A stretch of 64,000 bases of DNA from Thalassotalea hakodatensis. GTDB taxonomy: Bacteria; Pseudomonadota; Gammaproteobacteria; Enterobacterales; Alteromonadaceae. Below are positions 8,641-19,214 of the stretch, piece after piece. The first letter of the stretch is position 1; each line of letters begins with the position of its first letter. Under the pieces are notes generated by a model. That model worked only from the letters and a program-made list of their open reading frames with translations. It searched no databases and was not told where the DNA came from. A program made the position numbers and the translations under genes. The stretch spans positions 2,016,066-2,080,065 of the forward strand of contig NZ_AP027365.1 in assembly GCF_030295995.1 (NCBI RefSeq). Direction: 5' to 3'.

Positions 8641-9681
8641 GTGAATGTATCCAAGCGGGCTAGAATAAAAGACGTAGCTGAAAGAGCAGGTGTATCGAGT
8701 ATGACTGTCTCTAGAGTTCTTAGTCAAGATACAAAAGTGAGTAGCGCTAAAAAAGAGTTAGTAATGGAAGCTGTTAAAGCGCTTAATTATCGCCCTAATG
8801 TAGCTGCCCGTCGATTAGCGAGTAACAAATCTTTTTTTATCGGCTTACTTTATTATGATTCAGACACATCTTACGTGAGTAAATTTTTGCTGCGTGGATT
8901 AAAAAGTTGCCGAACGACGGGTCATCATCTCGTTGTAGATGAAATTGACGATGATATTGAAAAATCATTAGCATCTGTTAAAGACTTGATAGAAGTTACT
9001 CAGGTTGATGGGTTAATTTTATTGCCTCCTGTTTGTGATGACGCAAAATTACTCGCAACCTTACAAGAAGCTAACATGACTTTTGTCAGGATTTCCCCTG
9101 ATACCCAGTTAAATATTTCACCTTATATTTGTATGGATGATTATCAAGCTAGTTTTGAAATGACAGAGCTGCTTATTAATAAAGGTCATACAAAAATCGG
9201 CCATATTATTGGTAATACGAATCAAGGCGTGAGCCGATTACGTTACCAAGGTTACCTTGATGCCTTACGCTCTCATCAAATTAATGTGCCACCTGAATAT
9301 ATTGAGCAAGGCTTGTTTACTTATGATTCAGGTCTCGCAGCAGCTAAAAAAATGCTCGCACTCGATATTAAACCAACGGCAATAGTCGCGGCAAATGATG
9401 AAATGGCTGCAGCTGTTTTGGCCGCTGCCCATTTAAATAGAATTGCAGTACCAGAAGAGTTATCTATTTCTGGGTTTGATGATGGTAATGTTGCAATAAC
9501 CGTATCACCAAACTTAACAACAGTGCGGCAACCAATTCAAGAAATGGCTGAGTTAGCTATTGATATTATTGCGTCAGGGAAGTTTTCAGATTTATCAACG
9601 GCAAATCACCGTGAATTCAGAAATGTGCTCGATTTCGACATTATTGAAAGAAATTCGACAGGACAAGCACCTCAAACATAG
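8641..9681 (+). CDS. LacI-family transcriptional regulator, likely of xylose genes
   Basis: 346 residues. The N-terminal 60 are the LacI helix-turn-helix and hinge (IKDVAERAGVSSMTVSRVL, NYRPNVAARRLAS); the rest is a periplasmic-binding-protein-like sensor domain (IVAANDEMAAAVLAAA, ISGFDDGNVA). It starts with GTG; GGGA lies upstream and no other start fits the domain. It is convergent with the xylose/pentose operon, whose promoter carries two LacI-type palindromes, so it probably represses that operon until a xylose-derived signal binds. Naming it XylR is inference from neighbourhood; the name is avoided because E. coli XylR is of another family. Confidence 0.85.
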   Translation: MNVSKRARIKDVAERAGVSSMTVSRVLSQDTKVSSAKKELVMEAVKALNYRPNVAARRLASNKSFFIGLLYYDSDTSYVSKFLLRGLKSCRTTGHHLVVDEIDDDIEKSLASVKDLIEVTQVDGLILLPPVCDDAKLLATLQEANMTFVRISPDTQLNISPYICMDDYQASFEMTELLINKGHTKIGHIIGNTNQGVSRLRYQGYLDALRSHQINVPPEYIEQGLFTYDSGLAAAKKMLALDIKPTAIVAANDEMAAAVLAAAHLNRIAVPEELSISGFDDGNVAITVSPNLTTVRQPIQEMAELAIDIIASGKFSDLSTANHREFRNVLDFDIIERNSTGQAPQT

Positions 9682-9685
9682 TTTC

Positions 9686-10654
9686 TTATTGTGCTTTGAT
9701 TAATGCATATCGAATTTCGGTTTTTAAAGGACCGTTCGGAGAAGTCATGTGAAAAGGGAAGGCAAGTTGATTTGGGCTATCTGGGCAAAACTGAGGCTCT
9801 AAACAAATGCCTTGGTTCGGAGTAAAAGGTTTATTTAAATGTTTGCCAGCATATACTTGTATTGCCGGATAATTTGAGCTGACTTGTAGCGTTAGCTTTT
9901 TATCTTGACTCGTCAGGCTGGCATGCTTTAACGCTATTTTTTCTATTGTTGTGTCTTGTAAAGATAGAATGAAATTGTCATCAAGTGATTGATTGTTATT
10001 CGCTTTTGATATTGTTGTCGGTGAGCTAAAATCATAATGGCTTCCTTCTACGGGCTGAATTTCACCTAGAGGTATGCCGTGTTTATTCACAGGTGTATAG
10101 TTGCTGCTGTTAACTTGCAGGTTGTGTTCAGTGCTCTGCTGTTTTGCATTTAAATTGAAATAGGGATGAGCAGTTGGCCCTACTATTGTGGCTTTTGCGG
10201 TGTTGACTTCTATGTTAATGATGAGTTCACTCGTTGGTGAAATTTCGTAATTTACCTTAATGCTAATGTTTCCAGGGTAACCGTTAAAGCCGTCTTTTAA
10301 TTGACAAGTTAAGGTAAGTGAACTGTCATCATGGTAACTACATTGCCAAAACTGGCTGTCTAACGCTCCCTTGCCACCATGTAATTGGTTTTTTCCTTCA
10401 TTGGCTGATAAGGTCACTTCCTTTTCATCAACTGTGTAACAAGCATTAGCAATTCTATTGGCGTATGGTCCAACAATTGCGCCCATGAAAAAAGGATCTG
10501 TTAGGTAATCTTCAAGGTCTGGATAGCCTAAAACAATATTACGACTTTCATCACCCACTTTGGTTTGCCAACGAATGATGCGTGCACCAAAATTAGTTAT
10601 AGAAAGGGTATCGCCTTGGTGATTTTTTATCTCATAAGCGGTGATTCTAGTCAT
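9686..10654 (-). CDS. galM: Aldose 1-epimerase (mutarotase)
   Basis: 322 residues of the GalM fold. Visible family motifs are NRIANACY near the N-terminus, LHGGKGALDSQFW with the first active-site His, and GPTAHPYFNL with the second His. It interconverts alpha and beta anomers of aldoses in the cytoplasm, here presumably xylose released from xylo-oligosaccharides, since the isomerase prefers one anomer. Last gene of the xylB-xylA-tal-tkt-pgi-galM unit, 9 bases after pgi; the two stop-to-stop converging genes (with the LacI regulator) are only 4 bases apart. Confidence 0.88.
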   Translation of the reverse strand: MTRITAYEIKNHQGDTLSITNFGARIIRWQTKVGDESRNIVLGYPDLEDYLTDPFFMGAIVGPYANRIANACYTVDEKEVTLSANEGKNQLHGGKGALDSQFWQCSYHDDSSLTLTCQLKDGFNGYPGNISIKVNYEISPTSELIINIEVNTAKATIVGPTAHPYFNLNAKQQSTEHNLQVNSSNYTPVNKHGIPLGEIQPVEGSHYDFSSPTTISKANNNQSLDDNFILSLQDTTIEKIALKHASLTSQDKKLTLQVSSNYPAIQVYAGKHLNKPFTPNQGICLEPQFCPDSPNQLAFPFHMTSPNGPLKTEIRYALIKAQ

Positions 10655-10663
10655 CAGGGAGCC

Positions 10664-12313
10664 TTATTTATCAGCTTTACTATCTTGGTAAAAGTGCATC
10701 AAACCTTGAGTTGAGCTATCGTGAGTATCACTGATACTGTTTTTAGCTAATTCTGCCTGTATGTTATTCGCTAAGCCTTTACCTAGTTCAACTCCCCATT
10801 GATCGAATGAGCAAATTTGTAAAAGAATGCCTTGCGTGAATATTTTGTGTTCATACAGCGCAATTAAGCTACCGATGGAGCGTGGTGATATTCGTTTCAT
10901 CAATATGGTATTCGTGGGTCTATTACCTTTATGCACTTTATGAGGCACAACTTTATCAATATACTCAGGAGTCCTTCCTTTCATTTTTAAGTCTTCTCGT
11001 ACTTGTTGTTCATTAACACCTTGCATTAACGCTTGAGTTTGAGCGAAAAAGTTAGCCATCAAAGTTTCATGGTGACCTTGTACAGGTGTTACACTTTCAA
11101 CTGAGCCAATAAAATCAGTCGGGACAATATTATTACTTTGGTGTAAGTATTGATAAAAAGCATGCTGACCATTAATGCCTAGTTCACCCCAGATAGAAGG
11201 CACAGTAGGGTAGTCAATAGACTCTCCTTGCCAGTTAACAGACTTGCCATTACTTTCCATTTCAGCTTGTTGTAAGTAGGCTGACAACATATGCAGTGAC
11301 TGGTCGTAGGGTAAAATAGCTTGAGATTGAGCGCCTAAAAAGGTGCAATTCCATAGACTTAACAAAGCTAGTATCACAGGAGCATTTTGTTCCAGTGGTG
11401 CTTGAGAAAAATGGTTGTCAATTTCATGGGCGCCTTCGAGTAATTCAATAAATCGCTCAAAGCCAAGATCAATGGCAATAGGTAAACCTATTGCTGACCA
11501 TAATGAAAAACGACCACCAACCCAGTCCCACATATCGAAGATGTTCTCTTCGTCTATGCCAAACTCAGTCGCATTCTTCTTATTTGAAGAAACCGCGACA
11601 AAGTGTTTGGCAATGGAAGATTCATCAAAAGAAGACGCCACTAACCAACGCATTGCTGTTTTTGCATTGGTCATCGTTTCAGTGGTAGTAAAAGTTTTAC
11701 TCGATATGATGAACAAGGTTTTTTCTGGGGTTAATGGCCTTAATACATTAGCGATTTGTGTTCCATCAACATTAGAAACATAATGCACATTGATACTATT
11801 ATCACTGTATTGTTTTAAGGCTTCAGTAACCATTTGCGGCCCTAAGTTTGAACCGCCAACACCAATATTCACCACGTCAGTAATACGCTTTCCTGAGTAA
11901 CCTTTCCAGTGCCCCTGACGAACATTATCTGAAAAGGCCTTCATTTGAATTAGTGCTTGTTGAACGTCTTCATCAATGTTTTTCCCCGCTAAGATTATCG
12001 CTTTGTGTGAGCGATTACGCAGGGCAATGTGTAATACCGATCTATCCTCTGTGGTATTAATACGCTCACCAGAAAACATTTTTTGCCGCCAGCCTTCTAC
12101 GTCACATTCTTTCGCTAAGGCGAGCAGTTTTGACATTGTGTTTTCATTGATTAAGTTTTTAGAGTAATCGAGTAAAAACGGCGCTAGTTTGATAGAAAAC
12201 TGTTCAAAACGATGAGGGCTTTGTTTAAAAAGCTCACTCATGTGTTGCTGTTTCATCTCAGTTGCATGAGTTACTAATGCTTGCCAGCTGTCTAATGAAG
12301 TTCTTGATTGCAT
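10664..12313 (-). CDS. pgi: Glucose-6-phosphate isomerase
   Basis: 549 residues, the same length as the E. coli enzyme. Family signatures DWVGGRFSLWSAIGLP and FDQWGVELGKGL are intact, as are the VNIGVGGSNLGP loop and the QGHHETLMANFFAQ stretch with the catalytic His. It converts fructose 6-phosphate and glucose 6-phosphate. Here it continues from transketolase and transaldolase, which deliver fructose 6-phosphate from pentoses, so the operon can cycle carbon through the oxidative branch for NADPH. The ATG at 12313 has GGA upstream; a TTG 15 bases earlier is possible but less likely. Confidence 0.93.
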   Translation of the reverse strand: MQSRTSLDSWQALVTHATEMKQQHMSELFKQSPHRFEQFSIKLAPFLLDYSKNLINENTMSKLLALAKECDVEGWRQKMFSGERINTTEDRSVLHIALRNRSHKAIILAGKNIDEDVQQALIQMKAFSDNVRQGHWKGYSGKRITDVVNIGVGGSNLGPQMVTEALKQYSDNSINVHYVSNVDGTQIANVLRPLTPEKTLFIISSKTFTTTETMTNAKTAMRWLVASSFDESSIAKHFVAVSSNKKNATEFGIDEENIFDMWDWVGGRFSLWSAIGLPIAIDLGFERFIELLEGAHEIDNHFSQAPLEQNAPVILALLSLWNCTFLGAQSQAILPYDQSLHMLSAYLQQAEMESNGKSVNWQGESIDYPTVPSIWGELGINGQHAFYQYLHQSNNIVPTDFIGSVESVTPVQGHHETLMANFFAQTQALMQGVNEQQVREDLKMKGRTPEYIDKVVPHKVHKGNRPTNTILMKRISPRSIGSLIALYEHKIFTQGILLQICSFDQWGVELGKGLANNIQAELAKNSISDTHDSSTQGLMHFYQDSKADK

Positions 12314-12362
12314 AGTTTTTTTTTCCAACTCTAATATTTACTCAATTAATATTTATACAGGC

Positions 12363-14381
12363 TCAGTCGTTCAGGTTCTTTTTAATGACTTTGAGCGTTG
12401 TTGCAACGACATTTTCAATTGTGAAGCCAAAATGACTTAACAGTTCAGCGCCCGGTGCTGATTCTCCGAAAGTGCTCATGCCGATGATTTCGCCTGCTCT
12501 ACCGACATACTTATGCCAGAAATCAATATGCGCTGTTTCAATGGCGATGATGGACTTTACGTCACGTGGTAATACGTTTTCTTGATAGCTGAGTGGTTGC
12601 TGATCGAATACATTGGTACTTGGCATAGAAACAACGCGGATATTTTTTCCTTGCTTTGTTAATACTTTTGCTGCATTAACGGCTAACGCAACTTCAGAGC
12701 CTGTGGCTATGATGATGGCCTCAGGTGTTGCTTGGCAGTCAACTAAGATATAACCACCTTTTTCAATATTATTGACTTGTTCATCATTTCGATCTTGATG
12801 TGAAAGGTTTTGACGACTAAAAATTAATGCACTGGGTCCATGCTGTTTTTGAATGGCTGCTTTCCAAGCGACCGTAGACTCAACCGCATCGCATGGGCGC
12901 CATGTTGTTAAATTAGGCGTCATACGTAAATTGGCAATTTGCTCTATAGGTTGGTGAGTAGGGCCGTCTTCACCCTGTCCAATGGAGTCATGGGTATAAA
13001 CAAAAATATTTTGAATCCCCATTAGTGCTGACATGCGTACTGCATTTCGGGCATATTCCATAAACATTAAAAAGGTTGCGCCGTAATTGATGAAACCATC
13101 ATGCAATGCTAAACCATTCATGATGCCACTCATGCCAAATTCTCGTACGCCGTAAAAGAGGTAATTACCGTCAGCATCATCAGCTGAAATGCCTTTTGAG
13201 CCAGACCATAATGTTAGATTAGAGCCGGCTAAATCGGCTGAGCCACCTAATAATTCAGGTAATAAAGAGCCAAAGACTTCTATCGCGTTTTGAGATGCTT
13301 TGCGACTGGCAATATTTTGTCCTTGTTGCTGACATTGCCTGATATATTGTTGGGCTTTTTCTTCGAATTTCTCAGGTAACTTTTTCTCTATAACACGACG
13401 AGTATATTCTTGAGCTAGTTCTGGGTGACTACTTTGATAGGCTGAAAACAGTGTTGACCACTGTGATTCAGCTTGACTACCTTTGTCTTTGGCATCCCAA
13501 CCTTGATAAACCTCTTGAGGGATTTCAAAGGGAGCATGTGGCCAATTTAAAAACTCCCTTGCAGCAGCAATTTCTTCATCTCCTAACGGTGCACCGTGAC
13601 AGTCATGTGAGCCTGATTTATTGGGTGAGCCAAATCCTATAGTTGTTTTACAACAAATCATAGTGGGTTTATCACTCATCGCTTTAGCTTGTTCAATGGC
13701 TAAATTGATGGCAGTAGGATCGTGACCATCAACATCACTGATTACATGCCAACCGTATGCTTCAAAACGAGCAGGGGTGTTATCTGTAAACCAGCCTTCA
13801 ACGTCGCCATCAATGGATATGCCATTATCGTCCCAAAATGCGATGAGTTTCCCTAAGCCTAAAGTACCAGCTAGGGAGCACACTTCATGAGAAATTCCTT
13901 CCATTAGACAGCCGTCGCCTAAAAAGCAGTAAGTGTAGTGATCGACAATGTCAAAATTAGGACGGTTAAAATGTGCTGCTAAAGTTTTTTCAGCTATGGC
14001 CATACCTACGGCATTTGAAATACCGGCTCCTAATGGGCCAGTGGTGGTTTCTACGCCAACGGTATAACCGTATTCTGGATGACCAGGTGTTTTTGAGTGT
14101 AATTGTCTAAAGCGTTTTAGTTCATCAATAGGTAAGTCATAACCACTTAAGTGCAGCAATGAATAAATAAGCATAGAGCCGTGACCATTACTTAAGATGA
14201 AACGGTCACGATCAGCCCATTGCGGATTTGCAGGGTTATGCTTTAAATGGTCATTCCATAGTACTTCAGCAATGTCTGCCATCCCCATAGGAGCACCTGG
14301 GTGACCTGATTTTGCTTGTTGGACCGCATCCATGGTTAAAGTACGGATAGCATTAGCGAGATGCTGCCTTGAAGACGTCAT
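12363..14381 (-). CDS. tkt: Transketolase
   Basis: 672 residues, cytoplasmic thiamine-diphosphate enzyme moving two-carbon units between xylulose 5-phosphate and aldose phosphates. Visible: the N-terminal [14 protein letters not shown], the cofactor-binding [13 protein letters not shown], the histidines of [12 protein letters not shown], and the pyrimidine-domain [16 protein letters not shown]. The ribosome site TAGGAAA precedes the ATG at 14381. It lies between pgi and tal in the xylose operon, so this copy is probably induced by xylose rather than the housekeeping one. Confidence 0.94.
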   Translation of the reverse strand: MTSSRQHLANAIRTLTMDAVQQAKSGHPGAPMGMADIAEVLWNDHLKHNPANPQWADRDRFILSNGHGSMLIYSLLHLSGYDLPIDELKRFRQLHSKTPGHPEYGYTVGVETTTGPLGAGISNAVGMAIAEKTLAAHFNRPNFDIVDHYTYCFLGDGCLMEGISHEVCSLAGTLGLGKLIAFWDDNGISIDGDVEGWFTDNTPARFEAYGWHVISDVDGHDPTAINLAIEQAKAMSDKPTMICCKTTIGFGSPNKSGSHDCHGAPLGDEEIAAAREFLNWPHAPFEIPQEVYQGWDAKDKGSQAESQWSTLFSAYQSSHPELAQEYTRRVIEKKLPEKFEEKAQQYIRQCQQQGQNIASRKASQNAIEVFGSLLPELLGGSADLAGSNLTLWSGSKGISADDADGNYLFYGVREFGMSGIMNGLALHDGFINYGATFLMFMEYARNAVRMSALMGIQNIFVYTHDSIGQGEDGPTHQPIEQIANLRMTPNLTTWRPCDAVESTVAWKAAIQKQHGPSALIFSRQNLSHQDRNDEQVNNIEKGGYILVDCQATPEAIIIATGSEVALAVNAAKVLTKQGKNIRVVSMPSTNVFDQQPLSYQENVLPRDVKSIIAIETAHIDFWHKYVGRAGEIIGMSTFGESAPGAELLSHFGFTIENVVATTLKVIKKNLND

Positions 14382-14481
14382 GATAATTTCCTATAAAATT
14401 GATTATTAATGTTTTGTACTAGCCACTCACATTGATATGAGTGGCTATTGTAATGCTAGGTTAGCAGTACTTTTTAATTAA

Positions 14482-15435
14482 TTATTGAGCAACAAGTTCA
14501 CTCACCATTTGCTCTAAAATGGCTTGATCTTTAGCAAAGTTGCGAATGCCTTCAGACAGTTTTTCAACAGCCATGGCATCTTCATTATGTTGCCATGAAA
14601 AAGAGCTTTCATTCAGTGGCGTCAGGTTCTCTCTTGATTGCACTGCCACTGATTCAGCATCAAGTTTTGTGATGAGTTCACCTTCGCTTTCTTGAAGTTC
14701 GTTCAGCAAGGCAGGTGAAATGGTTAATAAATCACAACCCGCTAATTCAATAATTTCAGAGGTATTTCTAAAGCTCGCGCCCATCACAACTGTGTTGTAA
14801 TCGTAAGTTTTGTAATATTGATAAATACGAGTAACTGATTGAACACCGGGATCATCAGCACCAGTAAATTCTTTATCTTCTTTGGCTTTGTACCAATCTA
14901 AAATCCGACCCACAAAAGGAGAAATTAAGGTCACATTGGCTTCTGCACAAGCAACTGCTTGAGCCATCGAAAATAGTAAGGTTAAGTTACACGCTATACC
15001 TTCTTTTTCAAGTTGCTCTGCAGCTTTTATTCCTTGCCATGTAGAAGCTAATTTGATTAATACACGGCTTTTGTTAATACCGGCTTTTTCATAAAGGGCG
15101 ATTAACTTACGGCCTTTCTCGATACTGCCTTGCGTATCAAAAGACAAACGAGCATCGACTTCTGATGAAATACGGCCGGGAACATGCTTTAGTATTTCAC
15201 AACCAAAATTCACAATTAATTGATCGCAAACATCATCGGTATTGGCTTCGCCATTAACCGTTGATTGTTCAATTGCATCATTAATTAGGTGTTTATATTG
15301 TGGTAACTTGGCTGCTTGTAAGATTAGTGAAGGGTTAGTGGTAGCATCAACAGGGTTTAATGCTTTAATGGAGTCAACATCGCCACTGTCGGCAACGACT
15401 GTTGTCACTAATTTAAGTTGTTCTAATAAATTCAT
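14482..15435 (-). CDS. tal: Transaldolase
   Basis: 317 residues when started at the ATG at 15435, exactly the length of E. coli TalB, and beginning [19 protein letters not shown] as usual. An ATG 15 bases upstream is open but lacks a better ribosome site. The Schiff-base lysine lies in [13 protein letters not shown], and DATTNPSL is the phosphate-side signature. It exchanges the dihydroxyacetone unit between sedoheptulose 7-phosphate and glyceraldehyde 3-phosphate in the cytoplasm. Partner of the adjacent transketolase; together they convert xylulose 5-phosphate to glycolytic intermediates. Confidence 0.94.
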   Translation of the reverse strand: MNLLEQLKLVTTVVADSGDVDSIKALNPVDATTNPSLILQAAKLPQYKHLINDAIEQSTVNGEANTDDVCDQLIVNFGCEILKHVPGRISSEVDARLSFDTQGSIEKGRKLIALYEKAGINKSRVLIKLASTWQGIKAAEQLEKEGIACNLTLLFSMAQAVACAEANVTLISPFVGRILDWYKAKEDKEFTGADDPGVQSVTRIYQYYKTYDYNTVVMGASFRNTSEIIELAGCDLLTISPALLNELQESEGELITKLDAESVAVQSRENLTPLNESSFSWQHNEDAMAVEKLSEGIRNFAKDQAILEQMVSELVAQ

Positions 15436-15530
15436 TTTAATATTACCCATGCTATGACGTTGGCGCTGTCATAAACATGGGCGTACCTTATAGTTTTAAT
15501 CTAACTCATCTCTCAACAAGTTAGCTTTAA

Positions 15531-16847
15531 TTAAACGTAACGGTTAACAATATTTTCAAGTAGCTCTTGACGACCAGATACTTGTGACGGGTTAATATCG
15601 TTTTCTAGCACAAGTTTAGATAAGCTCTCTAAGCTTTGATCGCCCGCCATAATGCTTTGGCCTAAATCTTTTTTCCAACCAGCATAACGGTTTTCAACAA
15701 AGTCAGATAAAGGCGCGTCTTCGATTAACTTCGCGGCATTTAACAGTGATTTAGCCATAGTGTCCATGCCACCGATGTGACCAATGAATAAATCATCACG
15801 CTCACAAGATTGACGACGTAATTTAGTATCAAAGTTAAACCCACCCGTTGTTAAACCACCGGCTTTAAGGATTTCATACATGACTAAAGAACACTCAGCA
15901 ACATCGTTAGGGAATTGGTCTGTATCCCAACCGTTTTGCATATCACCGCGGTTAGCATCAACACTACCCATAATACCTTCAGCACATGCGGTAGCAATTT
16001 CATGGTGGAAGCTATGGCCTGCCAATGTTGCATGGTTTGCTTCAATATTTACTTTAACTTCACCAGCAATGCCGTGCTTGTGTAAGAAACCTGCAACGGT
16101 TGCTGTATCGTAATCGTATTGATGTTTGGTAGGTTCTTGTGGCTTAGGTTCAATTAATAACGTGCCTTTGAAGCCAATTTTATGTTTATGTTCAATAACC
16201 ATTTTAAGGAAGCGTGCGTATTGCTCGCCTTCTTGTTTAAGATCTGTATTTAGTAATGAATCATATCCTTCACGGCCACCCCAAAGTACATAGTTTTCAC
16301 CACCTAAACGGTGAGTAACATCCATTGCGTGTTTTACTTGTGCAGCAGCATAAGCAAATAACTGTGGATCAGGGTTAGTTGAGCCGCCCGCACAAAAACG
16401 AGCATTTGAGAATAGGTTAGCAGTACCCCAAAGTAATTGAACACCAGTGCGAGACATTTCTTTTTCGAAAATATCTGCAATGTGGTTAACATTTGAATGA
16501 AATTCTTTTAGTGACGCACCTTCAGGTGCGATATCAGAATCGTGAAAACAGAAATAGGGAACACCTAATTTTTCGAAGAATTCAAACGCTACTTTTGCTT
16601 TTTGTTCAGCAAGCTCTAATTGGTTGCCTGTTGCTTGAATCCATGGACGTTCGAACGTACCAGCACCAAAAATGTCTGAGCCAGCCCAACAAAAGTTATG
16701 CCAGTAACAGGCAGCAAACCTTAAGTGTTCTTTCATTGTTTTGCCAAGCACTACTTGGTTTTCATCATAGTAACGAAAAGCAAGTGGATTTGTGCTATTA
16801 GTGCCTTCGAATTGAATTTTGTTTACGTTGTTAAAAAATTGACTCAT
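15531..16847 (-). CDS. xylA: Xylose isomerase
   Basis: 438 residues of the class II (long) type, close to E. coli XylA. It holds the signature [12 protein letters not shown], the metal-binding [11 protein letters not shown], the catalytic His in [13 protein letters not shown] and [15 protein letters not shown]. It converts D-xylose to D-xylulose with divalent metal in the cytoplasm. A strong ribosome site, TAGGAG, precedes the ATG. It follows xylB by 37 bases and is the first carbon-committing step of the isomerase route, which coexists in this window with a complete oxidative xylose operon. Confidence 0.96.
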   Translation of the reverse strand: MSQFFNNVNKIQFEGTNSTNPLAFRYYDENQVVLGKTMKEHLRFAACYWHNFCWAGSDIFGAGTFERPWIQATGNQLELAEQKAKVAFEFFEKLGVPYFCFHDSDIAPEGASLKEFHSNVNHIADIFEKEMSRTGVQLLWGTANLFSNARFCAGGSTNPDPQLFAYAAAQVKHAMDVTHRLGGENYVLWGGREGYDSLLNTDLKQEGEQYARFLKMVIEHKHKIGFKGTLLIEPKPQEPTKHQYDYDTATVAGFLHKHGIAGEVKVNIEANHATLAGHSFHHEIATACAEGIMGSVDANRGDMQNGWDTDQFPNDVAECSLVMYEILKAGGLTTGGFNFDTKLRRQSCERDDLFIGHIGGMDTMAKSLLNAAKLIEDAPLSDFVENRYAGWKKDLGQSIMAGDQSLESLSKLVLENDINPSQVSGRQELLENIVNRYV

Positions 16848-16884
16848 GGTCTACTCCTAGTTAATTCTGTAAATAGTCTTAAGT

Positions 16885-18342
16885 TTAAAAATGATCTTTT
16901 AAGCTTTGATAAAGTTGTTGATATTTTTTGTGCTGAGCAAGGTAATAGTCTTGCAAGCTCTTATCAGGTTCGATAACAAAATCAATGTCGCTAGCGACAC
17001 AAACATCACTGGCTAGAGAATTTGTTACACCGATTTTGGCGAGACGAGCTGCTCCAAAAGCTGGGCCAACCTCTCCACCTTTACGGTAAGTCAGTGGCTT
17101 GTTCAGTACGCTAGCAAGAATGCGTCCCCATAGAGCACTGCGAGCACCACCACCAATAACTGACACTTGATCGATTTTTGTACCAGCGGCCACTAGGGCT
17201 TCTTGGCCATCAGCAAAAGCAAAGGCAACTCCTTCTAAGACGGCACGACCTAATGTTGCTGCATCAATAGCATGGTCAAGGCCAAAGAAAACACCCTTAG
17301 CGTTAGGGTTATTATGTGGCGTACGTTCACCTGATAAGTAGGGTAAAAACATCACAGGGCACGGAATAGATAAATCGAGTTTTTCGACTTCATCTAATAA
17401 TGCTTTTTCATCGCTAAAACCTGTTAGCTTAGTTACCCAAGATAGACAACTTGCGGCACTTAATACCACTGACATTTGATGCCAAGTATTTGGGATACAA
17501 TGACAGAAAGTGTGTACCGCGCTATCAGGGTTTGGGTTGTATGTTTCATTGGCAACAAAATAAACGCCAGAAGTACCTAGAGATAAAAAGGCTTCATTGG
17601 GATTAATTACACCTATGCCCGATGCACCGGCGGCATTATCACCACCACCTGCAATTACGGGCACTTCATTTATACCCCACTGTTTAGCTATGTCGTTATT
17701 TAGATAACCAGTAATTTCTGACCCTTCAAATAGAGTAGGCATATGCTCAATAGTTAAACCAGTTGCGTCTAACATTTGTGTTGACCACTGTCTTTTTTCA
17801 ACATCTAACCACAGCGTACCTGCACTATCAGACATGTCTGAAGCAAAGTCACCTGTCATCAAAAATCGTAGGTAATCTTTAGGCAGTAGTACTTTCTTAA
17901 CCTGATTAAAGTTTTCTGGTTCATTTTCTTTTAGCCAAACGAGCTTGGGTGCTGTAAAACCTGGCATTGCAATATTGCCTGTTATAGCACGACTATTTGG
18001 TTCAAGTGCTTCAATAGTCTTACACTGTTGTTCACATCGGCCATCATTCCATAGGATTGCGGGTCGAATAACTTGGTTTTCGCTATCAAGTAAGGTCGCA
18101 CCATGCATTTGGCCTGATAAACCAATGGCCTTAACTTGCTTTAAACTATCAGCATGTGACTGTTGAATTTCTGTGATTGCAAGTTGTGTAGCTTGCCACC
18201 AATCAATTGGATTTTGCTCAGACCATAAAGGTGCAGGGCGGCTAACTGTTAGTGGTGAAGAGGCCTGTGCAACTAAGCCATCTTGATCATCAAGGATGAT
18301 AACTTTTACACCAGACGTGCCTAAATCTATACCCAAATACAT
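16885..18342 (-). CDS. xylB: Xylulokinase
   Basis: 485 residues, FGGY kinase family. The N-terminal phosphate loop is LGIDLGTSGVKVIILD; the substrate-side GQMHGATLL, the WNDGRCEQQ motif, the IAGGGDNAAGASG loop and the C-terminal SVIGGGARSALWGRIL are all present. It phosphorylates D-xylulose with ATP to xylulose 5-phosphate. First gene of the operon, reading from the promoter that carries the palindromic operators at 18368 and 18582; AGAG lies before the ATG. Confidence 0.95.
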   Translation of the reverse strand: MYLGIDLGTSGVKVIILDDQDGLVAQASSPLTVSRPAPLWSEQNPIDWWQATQLAITEIQQSHADSLKQVKAIGLSGQMHGATLLDSENQVIRPAILWNDGRCEQQCKTIEALEPNSRAITGNIAMPGFTAPKLVWLKENEPENFNQVKKVLLPKDYLRFLMTGDFASDMSDSAGTLWLDVEKRQWSTQMLDATGLTIEHMPTLFEGSEITGYLNNDIAKQWGINEVPVIAGGGDNAAGASGIGVINPNEAFLSLGTSGVYFVANETYNPNPDSAVHTFCHCIPNTWHQMSVVLSAASCLSWVTKLTGFSDEKALLDEVEKLDLSIPCPVMFLPYLSGERTPHNNPNAKGVFFGLDHAIDAATLGRAVLEGVAFAFADGQEALVAAGTKIDQVSVIGGGARSALWGRILASVLNKPLTYRKGGEVGPAFGAARLAKIGVTNSLASDVCVASDIDFVIEPDKSLQDYYLAQHKKYQQLYQSLKDHF

Positions 18343-18367
18343 AAGAAACTCTTTTTGTTAAACTGCT

Positions 18368-18381
18368 TGTTAGCGCTAACA
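18368..18381. promoter_or_regulatory. Perfect LacI-type palindromic operator before xylB
   Basis: TGTTAGCGCTAACA is a perfect 14-base palindrome with the central CG pair typical of LacI-family sites. It lies 26 bases upstream of the xylB start, where bound repressor would block transcription. The LacI-family gene at 8641 is the obvious candidate. Confidence 0.7.
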
Positions 18382-18581
18382 TTATCATTATGTTTTTTGT
18401 TTGGCAATGATTTTGTATCTGTAAATGATGATTACTGATGAACAACGTTTTTCTTATACGGAAAGTAAGTGAGGTTCTTTTGTGTTGCTATATGTGTAAG
18501 GAAATAATGCCGTTTGAACGGATCTGAACTACGAATTTTTGGTTGTATGAAGGTATGACTTTCTATTGTTTTGTATTTTTG

Positions 18582-18595
18582 TGATAGCGTTAACA
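18582..18595. promoter_or_regulatory. Second LacI-type operator of the xylose promoter
   Basis: TGATAGCGTTAACA matches the palindrome at 18368 at 12 of 14 positions. The two are 214 bases apart, so a looped repressor complex is possible, or this one may serve the rightward direction. Confidence 0.5.
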
Positions 18596-19028
18596 GTTTT
18601 TCGTGTTTTAGTGGGGAGAGGGAACAAATTTGTGAGTTGTCATTTTTACGATAGGTTAAACTTTCATAACGAAGCTTATTATCTTTAAATTGATTAAAGG
18701 GAAAGCAAGTTTAAGTCACTCTATTAGTCAGTAAGACCTAGCAAAAATAAAGAATCTGCTCAATCAAGTGGCCTTATATTTACAAGAACAAAATTATACA
18801 ACGCAAATTGTTATGGTTAAAAAAGTACCATAATCAGCTAAATATAACTTGGCTCAGTAATTATGTTATCCCCTATGCTGATCCCGTTATATATTATTTT
18901 CAGTTAAATAATTTCAGTTAAAGTGTGATTGTTTGATGAAAATAATTATGATGATGAATATATGATTATTACGTTAACTTGCACAAAAATATAGATAAAA
19001 TTGAATTGATAAATGAAAGTGTTTGGCA

Positions 19029-19060
19029 TTCAGGTTTGTTTAATAAACGATATGTAGGCT
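19029..19060 (+). promoter_or_regulatory. Possible response-regulator element before the TonB receptor
   Basis: TTCAG (19029-19033), six bases, TTAAT (19040-19044), ten bases, TAGGCT (19055-19060). Spacing fits the composite element found before other genes of the locus exactly, but the second box is poor and the distance to the gene (about 155 bases) is long. Confidence 0.35.
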
Positions 19061-19214
19061 TTGTAATGAGATTAGTTCAAATTAAAAAAAGTCTCTCTAA
19101 GAGGCAGGAATACTTTACTACATTGGGATTTGAGCACTAAAGCTCATATCAACACAATGTTACATAGCAACTCAGCTAGATAACATTATAATTGAATTCA
19201 TAGGGGAAGTAGGC

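Larger units (their letters stand above)
18343..19214. other. 872-base divergent intergenic region
   Basis: No gene was found. It holds the promoter of the leftward xylose operon with two LacI-type operators (18368-18381, 18582-18595) and, at its right end, the promoter of the TonB receptor with a possible response-regulator element (19029-19060). A 14-base tandem, TTTCAGTTAAA at 18898-18908 and 18912-18922, and a hairpin TGAGC/GCTCA at 19131-19146 are also present. The middle is AT-rich and otherwise featureless. Confidence 0.5.

Noticed and set aside
9686-18342. Several 60-120 codon open frames on the plus strand
   Set aside because: They lie opposite well-supported metabolic genes, lack ribosome sites and resemble no family.
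18898-18922. TTTCAGTTAAA tandem as another response-regulator element
   Set aside because: The period is 14 rather than 11 and no TANNNT hexamer follows at 10 bases.
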